From positions 1-40,580 of the forward strand of contig NZ_JAHWGU010000051.1 in the NCBI RefSeq assembly GCF_020873875.1: DNA of 40,580 nt. Direction: 5' to 3'. Made by a program: the position numbers and the translations under genes. Below, one piece after another: positions 16,779 to 22,456 of the stretch. Origin of the DNA: Actinoplanes sp. DH11 (GTDB lineage: Bacteria > Actinomycetota > Actinomycetes > Mycobacteriales > Micromonosporaceae). Each line of letters opens with the position of its first letter. The stretch's first letter is position 1. The notes beneath the pieces were generated by a model, which searched no databases, was not told where the DNA came from, and saw only the letters and a program-made list of their open reading frames with translations.

Positions 16779-17284
16779 CGGGATGCCTCCAGCGGCGTCA
16801 CTCGGCCGACCAGTTCGCGGAGCTTGGCCAGGGCGCGGGAGGACTGGCTCGCCACCGTCCCGGGCCGGCAGCCGAGCGCCTCGGCGGTCTCCTCGACGGA
16901 ACGGTCCTCGAGGTAGCGCATCACCAGCACCGCACGCTGCCGTGCGGGCAGCGACAGCAGTGCCTCGCGCAGCGCGAGACGCTCGGCGACGTCGTCGTCG
17001 TGCCGGTCCTGCCCGGCCCGCTCCGGCACGTCGGCCATCGAGACCTCGTTGCGGCTGCCCGGCCTGCGCCAGGCCGAGATGCGGTCGTTGTACAAGATCT
17101 TGCGGACGTACGCCTCCGCGTCGCCGTGTATGCGCGGCCAGCGTGAGTACGCCTTCGCCAGCGCACCCTGCACCAGGTCCTGCGCGGCTTCCCGATCCCC
17201 CGTCATAGCGTGCGCGATCCGGAGCAACGACTGCCCTCGTTCCGCGACGAACGCGGTGAACTCGTCCTCGAGCGACTGCTTCAC
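16775..17284 (-). CDS. SigE-family ECF sigma factor (copy 1)
   Basis: A 169-residue ECF sigma factor of the SigE family common in actinobacteria. Region 2 includes FVAERGQSLLRIAHAMTGD, AQDLVQGALAKAYSRW and YVRKILYNDRISAWRR. Region 4 includes LPARQRAVLVMRYLEDRS and ETAEALGCRPGTVASQSSRAL. The GTG start at 17284 is set by GGAGGTGACCG directly upstream, nearly the same leader as the paralogue at 18963. It is co-translated with the propeller gene. Region 4 and the linker are close to those of the second copy, so the pair arose by tandem duplication. Confidence 0.92.
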   Translation of the reverse strand: MKQSLEDEFTAFVAERGQSLLRIAHAMTGDREAAQDLVQGALAKAYSRWPRIHGDAEAYVRKILYNDRISAWRRPGSRNEVSMADVPERAGQDRHDDDVAERLALREALLSLPARQRAVLVMRYLEDRSVEETAEALGCRPGTVASQSSRALAKLRELVGRVTPLEASR

Positions 17285-17324
17285 CGGTCACCTCCACCGG
17301 GTCAGACGCGGCGCCGGTCGGAAA

Positions 17325-17400
17325 GCTTGCATGCCGTCCGGGGCTTGCCGTCGGGGCTTTGCCCTCCGGAGCTTGCCGTCCGGGGCTTTGCCGTCCGGAC
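17325..17400. repeat. Short degenerate tandem repeat between the two ECF units
   Basis: About five copies of a 14-16 bp unit resembling CTTGCCGTCCGGGG fill most of the 126-bp gap between the two sigma/propeller pairs. The stretch lies upstream of the copy 1 sigma gene, where its promoter would be expected. Confidence 0.75.
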
Positions 17401-17410
17401 GAGCCTCGGG

Positions 17411-18451
17411 TCAGAAACCGAACGTCAGGAGCCGGCCGGTCAGCTCGGCCGGCAGTTCCGCCTTGTCGAGCACTGTCGCGTCGCCGTCGTACCTGGTCAG
17501 GATGCCAGCGTTCTGGGCAAGAACGGTGCTGTCGCCGAGAAAGCGGGACCAGACCGCGGTGAAGTGCCCGACTGCCCGGCCCGACTCGGCCTCGACGATC
17601 GTCACCTGGTCCGCGGACTGCGGCATCAGCCGGACGAGGACCAGGCGCCCGTCCGGTGACCAGGCGTTCGGCCCGGCGGGGATGCCTTTGATCGGCACGT
17701 TCCGCAGGAATTCCCCGCTCGCCGCGTCGAAGACGGCCAGGCCGCTGATCCGCTGCTCCTCGTCGTTACGTGCCCAGGCCTGCGGCAACGCCACCCGGGT
17801 GTTCCCGGCGTGCCAGGTGAACCGGCAGTGGTCGAGGCACGGCAACCGCCCGAGATCGACCTGGTGGGTGCGTGAGCGGCGAGCGGCCGGGTCGAGGACC
17901 GTGAAACCGTCGTTGTGCGAGAGCAACAGCCGGCTGCCGTCGTCGGACCAGGTCAGGTACGCCGGCGTGGACACCGGCGGCCGCCAGTGGTCGCCGGTCT
18001 TGAGGTCCAGGATCCGGACGCCCTCCTCGCCGGCCCGGTGCACGGCGACGTGCCGTTCGTCGGGAGACATCACCGGAGCGAGGTCCCGGTCCGGCAGGTC
18101 CCGGTACCGGCCGGTGTGCGGATCCAGGACGCGAGTCGTGCGGCGCTCCTCGATGCTGAGCAGCCGGGCACCGCCGGGCGCGACGAACACCTCCGCCGGA
18201 TCGAAGCTCGGGCGGACGACCGTGGGGGTGGCGGCCGGCAGCGGCTCCGGGCGGACGTCGCGGTCGTGGCGCGCGACGAACGGCACGGTCACGGCCAGCA
18301 CCGCGGCCAGGGCGGCGGCCGCCGTCGCGGCACGCCGGTTGCGGCGGATCCGGCGGCCCCGGGCCAGGGCGCCGGCGGCCAGGCCGGACGGGGTGCCGGA
18401 TTCGTCCGCCAGGTCGCGGACGGCGGCACGGAGCAGGTCGTCGATCATCAC
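17411..18451 (-). CDS. Membrane-anchored propeller protein, partner of SigE-family ECF (copy 2)
   Basis: A 346-residue paralogue of the protein at 15648-16778, with the same layout: LLRAAVRDLADESG at the N terminus, ARGRRIRRNRR basic stretch, membrane helix at about 42-60, then propeller repeats (WSDDGSRLLLS, WSPDGRLVLVR). Cys205 and Cys209 form the same CxxxC (CLDHC). The two proteins share order and motifs but are clearly diverged. The start is GTG at 18451 or ATG at 18448; either overlaps the stop of the sigma gene. A sensor/anti-sigma role is inferred. Confidence 0.8.
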   Translation of the reverse strand: MMIDDLLRAAVRDLADESGTPSGLAAGALARGRRIRRNRRAATAAAALAAVLAVTVPFVARHDRDVRPEPLPAATPTVVRPSFDPAEVFVAPGGARLLSIEERRTTRVLDPHTGRYRDLPDRDLAPVMSPDERHVAVHRAGEEGVRILDLKTGDHWRPPVSTPAYLTWSDDGSRLLLSHNDGFTVLDPAARRSRTHQVDLGRLPCLDHCRFTWHAGNTRVALPQAWARNDEEQRISGLAVFDAASGEFLRNVPIKGIPAGPNAWSPDGRLVLVRLMPQSADQVTIVEAESGRAVGHFTAVWSRFLGDSTVLAQNAGILTRYDGDATVLDKAELPAELTGRLLTFGF

Positions 18452-18963
18452 AGCACCTCCGCGGCGGTCACGTCGTTCAACTCGGGCACCAGCACGCGCA
18501 GTTTGGCCAGCGCGCGGGCGGCCTGACTCGCCACGGTCCCGGGACGGCAGCCGAGCACCGCGGCCGTTTCCTCGACCGAGCGGTCCTCCAGGTAACGCAG
18601 GACCAGCACGGCCCGCTGCCGGGGCGGCAGAGTGAGCAGGGCCTGCCGCAGTGCCAGGCGCAGTGCCGTGTCGTGGTCGTGCCCGCCGTGGCCGCCGTGG
18701 TCCGGCAGGTCGGCCATCAGCAGTTCACGGCGGCGGCTCTGGCGGCGCCAGAAGGAGACACGGTCGTTGTAGAGGATCCGGCGCACATACGGCTCGGGGT
18801 CGCCGCTGATCCGCGACCACCGGGCGTACGCCTTCGCCAGCGCGACCTGCACCAGGTCTTCCGCGGTCTGCTGGTCACCGGTCAGCGCGTACGCGACACG
18901 GACCAGCGCCGGCCCGCGATCGACGACGAACGCGGTGAACTCGGCCTCGATCGACTGGGTCAC
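18448..18963 (-). CDS. SigE-family ECF sigma factor (copy 2)
   Basis: A 171-residue ECF sigma factor of the SigE family: FVVDRGPALVRVAYALTGD, AEDLVQVALAKAYARW and YVRRILYNDRVSFWRR in region 2, then LPPRQRAVLVLRYLEDRS and ETAAVLGCRPGTVASQAARAL in region 4. The middle linker holds a His/Asp run (DHGGHGGHDHD) absent from copy 1. The frame is open further upstream through a 39-bp repeat array, but the GTG at 18963 with GGAGGTGACC just before it matches the paralogue and is preferred. It is divergent from ogt across 210 bp. Confidence 0.92.
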   Translation of the reverse strand: MTQSIEAEFTAFVVDRGPALVRVAYALTGDQQTAEDLVQVALAKAYARWSRISGDPEPYVRRILYNDRVSFWRRQSRRRELLMADLPDHGGHGGHDHDTALRLALRQALLTLPPRQRAVLVLRYLEDRSVEETAAVLGCRPGTVASQAARALAKLRVLVPELNDVTAAEVL

Positions 18964-18999
18964 GGTCACCTCCGCGAAGGAGTACGCCTCCCGGCCCGC

Positions 19000-19155
19000 G
19001 CGGCGTTGCACGAGGCGGCGGGTGACGTTGCCGTCCCTGCGGCTTCGCGCGACGCGGCCGGTGACGTTGTCGTCCCTGCGGCGTTGCACGACGCGGCGGG
19101 TGACGTTGTCGTCCCTGCGGCGTTGCACGACGCGGCCGGTGACGTTGTCGCACCC
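19000..19155. repeat. Four 39-bp tandem repeats between ECF copy 2 and ogt
   Basis: Four units (19000-19038, 19039-19077, 19078-19116, 19117-19155) with the shared core GGTGACGTTGTCGTCCCT. Unit length is divisible by three and both strands stay open, but the array lies between the chosen starts of two divergent genes. The core contains GAC-N3-GTC, a short dyad, so the units could be binding sites. They could also be remnants of longer N-terminal coding sequence. Confidence 0.9.
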
Positions 19156-19173
19156 GCGGAGGAGAATCGGGTC

Positions 19174-19632
19174 ATGTTCGTCGTGGACTCACCGATCGGG
19201 CCGCTCGGCGTCGTCGCCGAGGACGGCGTCGTGGTGGGCGTGCGCTTCGGCGCGCGTCCCGGCCCGGCGGACACCGGGCACCCCGCCGTGGCGGAGCTGC
19301 GGGCCTACTTCGCGGGGGAGCTGACCGAGTTCACGGTGCCGGTGGAGATGCGTGGTGGCTCGGCGTTCGAGCGGGCGGTCTGGGCCGAGATCGCCAGGAT
19401 CCCCTACGGCGAAATGATCACTTATGGGGCGATCGCCACCGCGCTGGGTGATCCGGGTGCCGCGCGGGCGGTCGGGACGGCCTGCAACCACAACCCGGTC
19501 CCGGTGATCGTGCCGTGTCACCGGGTGGTCGGTGCCGGCGGCAAGATGGTCGGCTTCGGCGGCGGGCTCGACCGCAAGAGACGACTCCTGGAACTGGAGG
19601 CCCGGGTGGCCCTGACCCGGGCGTGGAGCTGA
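19174..19632 (+). CDS. ogt: Methylated-DNA--protein-cysteine methyltransferase
   Basis: A 152-residue O6-alkylguanine-DNA alkyltransferase, a suicide repair protein that moves the alkyl group from guanine to its own Cys. Seen: FERAVWAEIARIPYGEMITYGAIATALGDPGAARAVG split by the recognition helix, the asparagine hinge region CNHNPVPVIVPCHRVVG with active-site Cys in PCHRV, and the closing GFGGGLDRKRRLLELE. The ATG at 19174 has GGAGGAG (19158-19164) nine bases upstream. It is divergent from the second ECF gene and convergent with ino1. Confidence 0.95.
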   Translation: MFVVDSPIGPLGVVAEDGVVVGVRFGARPGPADTGHPAVAELRAYFAGELTEFTVPVEMRGGSAFERAVWAEIARIPYGEMITYGAIATALGDPGAARAVGTACNHNPVPVIVPCHRVVGAGGKMVGFGGGLDRKRRLLELEARVALTRAWS

Positions 19633-19697
19633 CCCGGCGGGGCTTGTCCCGATGGTCCGGCTTCCGCGCGGTCGCTGCGTGCGGGCCGCGTGGCGGT

Positions 19698-19772
19698 GTT
19701 GATCTGCTGGCGGTGCGAAATCGCTGTGATCATGGGGTTTTGACCGCGATTTCGCATCGCCAGCAGATCAAC
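19698..19772. repeat. 75-bp palindromic element, copy 1 (REP-like)
   Basis: Two 27-bp arms (19698-19724 and 19746-19772) are inverted repeats with a single mismatch around a 21-nt loop. Arms begin GTTGATCTGCTGGCG and end GCGAAATCGC. A second copy, with its loop in the opposite orientation, lies at 40414-40488. It sits between convergent ogt and ino1 and could fold into a strong RNA hairpin at the end of the ogt transcript. Confidence 0.9.
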
Positions 19773-19873
19773 ATTTCGCCATGGACGGCGCTTCCGGGTT
19801 GGTGCGGCACTCCGGTCGTCCACCGCGGCAGGACTGGTGCCGTGCTCCGGTCGTACACCGCTCCGGGTTGGAA

Positions 19874-19904
19874 AAAGGCCGGTCCACGTCGTGGACCGGC
19901 CTTT
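19874..19904 (-). terminator. Terminator of ino1
   Basis: Perfect 14-bp inverted repeat AAAGGCCGGTCCAC / GTGGACCGGCCTTT with loop GTC. On the minus strand it is followed by TTTTTCC, about 35 bp past the ino1 stop codon. It is a canonical intrinsic terminator and could also stop plus-strand transcription from ogt. Confidence 0.92.
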
Positions 19905-19938
19905 CAGCTCAGCTTGCGCCTCGCTCGGATCGGGCGTT

Positions 19939-21018
19939 TCAGCGCTCGATGTCGCCCTTGATGAAGGCCTCGACGGCCGCGTGGGCGTCGTGGTCGCTGT
20001 ACTGCACCGGCGGCGACTTCATGAAGTACGACGAGGCGGAGAGGATCGGGCCGCCCACGCCGCGGTCCTTGGCGATCTTCGCGGCGCGGACCGCGTCGAT
20101 GATCACGCCGGCCGAGTTCGGCGAGTCCCACACCTCGAGCTTGAGCTCGGCGTTGAGCGGGGTGTCACCGAAGGAGCGGCCTTCGAGGCGGATGTACGCC
20201 CACTTGCGGTCGTCCAGCCACGGCACGTGGTCCGACGGGCCGATGTGCACGTCGCTCTTGACCATCTCGTGCGGGATCTGCGAGGTGACCGACTGGGTCT
20301 TCGAGATCTTCTTCGAGACCAGGCGGTTGCGCTCCAGCATGTTCATGAAGTCCATGTTGCCGCCGAAGTTGAGCTGGTAGGTGCGCAGCAGCTCGACACC
20401 GCGGTCCTCGAACAGCTTCGCCAGCGCGCGGTGCACGATGGTCGCGCCGACCTGGCTCTTGATGTCGTCGCCGACGATCGGGAGACCGGCGTCGGTGAAC
20501 TTCTGCGCCCAGACCGGGTCGGAGGCGATGAAGACCGGCAGGGCGTTGACGAACGCGCAACCGGCGTCGATCGCGGCCTGCGCGTAGAACTTGTCGGCCT
20601 CCTCGGAACCCACCGGGAGGTAGGAGACGACCACGTCGACCTCGGCGTCACGCAGGGCCTGCGCCACGTCGACGACCTCGGCCGAGGACTCCTCGATGAT
20701 CTCGCGGTAGTACGTGCCCAGACCGTCGAAGGTCGGGCCGCGCTGCACGGTCACGCCGGCCGGCGGGACGTCGGTCAGCTTGATGGTGTTGTTCTCGCTG
20801 GCGACGATCGCCTCGCTCAGGTCCATGCCGACCTTCTTGGCGTCCACATCGAACGCCGCGACGAACTTCACGTCGGAGACGTGGTAGTCGCCGAAGGTCA
20901 CGTGCATGAGACCCGGGACGCGGTCGTTGGGGTCGGCGTTCTTGTAGTACTCCACGCCCTGCACGAGGGACGAGGCGCAGTTACCCACACCGACGATGGC
21001 GACGCGGACGGAGCCCAT
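19939..21018 (-). CDS. ino1: Inositol-3-phosphate synthase
   Basis: A 359-residue NAD-dependent myo-inositol-1(3)-phosphate synthase that turns glucose 6-phosphate into inositol phosphate, the precursor of phosphatidylinositol and mycothiol. Seen: the NAD motif VAIVGVGNCASSLVQG, the conserved GDDIKSQVGATIVHRAL, LNFGGNMDFMNM, and the C-terminal DSPNSAGVIIDAVRAAKIA. The length fits the actinobacterial short form. The frame is open well upstream, but the ATG at 21018 has AAGGAGG eight bases before it. It follows the padR gene by 23 bp and is probably co-transcribed with and regulated by it. Confidence 0.96.
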   Translation of the reverse strand: MGSVRVAIVGVGNCASSLVQGVEYYKNADPNDRVPGLMHVTFGDYHVSDVKFVAAFDVDAKKVGMDLSEAIVASENNTIKLTDVPPAGVTVQRGPTFDGLGTYYREIIEESSAEVVDVAQALRDAEVDVVVSYLPVGSEEADKFYAQAAIDAGCAFVNALPVFIASDPVWAQKFTDAGLPIVGDDIKSQVGATIVHRALAKLFEDRGVELLRTYQLNFGGNMDFMNMLERNRLVSKKISKTQSVTSQIPHEMVKSDVHIGPSDHVPWLDDRKWAYIRLEGRSFGDTPLNAELKLEVWDSPNSAGVIIDAVRAAKIAKDRGVGGPILSASSYFMKSPPVQYSDHDAHAAVEAFIKGDIER

Positions 21019-21041
21019 CGCGTTTGCCTCCTTGTTGTTCA

Positions 21042-21689
21042 TCACGGCCGGTCCGGGTGCGGACGCGGTAGTTCCGGGGGTGTTGCGGTTTCCGGGCCGC
21101 TCGCCGTCACGGCGGGCGCCTCGCTTGACAACGTCCGGCCTCGGCTGGGTGCGCGGCCCGAACGTTCGTTGGTGATCAGTTCCTCCAGCCAGCGGACCTC
21201 GCGCTCGCACGCGTCGAGCCCGTGCCGCTGAAGTTCCAGCGTGTAGGCGTCGAGGCGGTCGGCAGCACGGGCGAGAACCTCACGCAGCCCCTCGCGGCGC
21301 TCCTCGACGCGACGCCGGCGACCCTCCAGGATCCGCAGGCGGGTCGCCTGGTCGGTACGCGAGAAGAACGTGAAGTGCACGCCGAAGCCGGTGTCGTCGT
21401 AGGTCTCCGGGCCGGTCTGGGTCAGCAGGTCCGCGAAGCGTTCCTTGCCCTCGGCCGTGATCTTGTAGACAACTCGGCCCCGTTTGCTGGTCATCGGGGG
21501 AATGATGTCGCTGTTCGTCTCGGCTTCGCTGATCCATCCGGCCAGCTTCAGCCGCTTGAGCGTCGGGTACAGCGTGCCGTAACTGATGGCGGCGCGAAGC
21601 ATGCCGAGTTTGGTGGCGAGCTCCTTGCGGAGCTCGTAACCGTGCATCGGGGTCTCCTGGAGGAGCCCGAGGATCGCCAGTTCCAGCAC
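21042..21689 (-). CDS. PadR-family transcriptional regulator
   Basis: A 215-residue PadR regulator. The winged helix-turn-helix runs from VLELAILGLLQETPMHGYEL through ISYGTLYPTLKRLKLAGWI and RGRVVYKITAEGKERF. A C-terminal helical, Arg/Glu-rich dimerisation region (about 100-185) and a Pro/Ala tail follow. The GTG start at 21689 has GGGAGG six bases upstream. It lies directly upstream of ino1 on the same strand, the order also found in Mycobacterium and Streptomyces. The palindrome 25 bp before its start suggests autoregulation and control of ino1. Confidence 0.92.
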   Translation of the reverse strand: MLELAILGLLQETPMHGYELRKELATKLGMLRAAISYGTLYPTLKRLKLAGWISEAETNSDIIPPMTSKRGRVVYKITAEGKERFADLLTQTGPETYDDTGFGVHFTFFSRTDQATRLRILEGRRRRVEERREGLREVLARAADRLDAYTLELQRHGLDACEREVRWLEELITNERSGRAPSRGRTLSSEAPAVTASGPETATPPELPRPHPDRP

Positions 21690-21714
21690 CCGGTCCCTCC
21701 CTGAGGTCTGTGCC

Positions 21715-21737
21715 CGATGTATCGGTCCGATACATCG
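21715..21737. promoter_or_regulatory. Probable PadR operator
   Basis: Perfect palindrome: arms CGATGTATCGG (21715-21725) and CCGATACATCG (21727-21737) around one base. It contains the ATGT...ACAT pattern seen in PadR-family operators and lies 25 bp upstream of the padR start. Confidence 0.75.
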
Positions 21738-21836
21738 CAACCGTAGATCGGCGCAGACACCCGCGCAACTCGGACATGCTCCGGAGTCGCCACGCCACGC
21801 TGAGTGATGACGGTCGCCGGGCTCGCGACGACCGCG

Positions 21837-21842
21837 TACTCT
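21837..21842 (+). promoter_or_regulatory. -10 element of the DUF5318 gene
   Basis: TACTCT fits TANNNT and ends seven bases before the ATG at 21850. No Shine-Dalgarno sequence is present between them, so a leaderless transcript is likely. Confidence 0.5.
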
Positions 21843-21849
21843 CTTCGCC

Positions 21850-22284
21850 ATGCGCACGCAGCGGCAGGTCATCGACTACTCGCTACAGAGGCGAGCAGTC
21901 CTGCGTGACGTCCGGTACGGCCGGGTACCCACGCTTGAGGTGTGTGACGCGTCTCCTTACTTGAGAAACGCGGCGACATATCACGGCGAGCCGACCGACG
22001 AACGATGCCCGATCTGCCGCCGGGACAACCTGACACTTGTGCACTACGTCTATGGCGAAGAGCTCAAGCAATCCGCCGGCCAGGCCCGGAAACTCGCCGA
22101 GTTGCCCGTGCTGGCGATGACACTGCGTGAGTTCCAGGTCTTCGTGGTCGAGGTGTGCAGGTCCTGCGCCTGGAACCACCTGATCGAGCGGTACGTGCTC
22201 GGCCGGGACGGTCTCTCCGAATCGGACGCCGACACGCCGCTCGCAGCAGGCTCGTCGTCACATGGCGGGGAGGGTCGTCGGTGA
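21850..22284 (+). CDS. DUF5318 family protein
   Basis: A 144-residue actinobacterial protein of unknown function, similar to the M. tuberculosis gene just before ponA1. It opens with RQVIDYSLQRRAVLRDVRYGR and contains two Cys pairs, CPIC (around residue 54) and CRSC (around 97), likely one zinc ribbon. Also conserved are LTLVHYVYGE and CAWNHLIERYVLG. The C-terminal ~20 residues are polar and variable. The start follows a -10-like element directly, with no ribosome binding site. It sits between divergent padR and the downstream PBP gene; the neighbourhood suggests a link to cell envelope work, but no function is known. Confidence 0.9.
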   Translation: MRTQRQVIDYSLQRRAVLRDVRYGRVPTLEVCDASPYLRNAATYHGEPTDERCPICRRDNLTLVHYVYGEELKQSAGQARKLAELPVLAMTLREFQVFVVEVCRSCAWNHLIERYVLGRDGLSESDADTPLAAGSSSHGGEGRR

Positions 22285-22456
22285 ACCGGTTCGATCTCGT
22301 TACCGTGTACAGGTTTGGGACCGAAGTTCTGTTACTTCCAGGATTCGACTCGACGGCTGCCCGCGGGGCAGTCGGCAACGTCCGCTCGAGGCGCACTGTC
22401 AGGACGGCCCCGCCGGGCCGGCCGGCCGCGCCCCCGCGACCGGTAGGTGTGAAGAA

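Noticed and set aside
19000..19155. CRISPR array
   Set aside because: The 39-bp units are contiguous direct repeats without unique spacers, and no cas genes are present.
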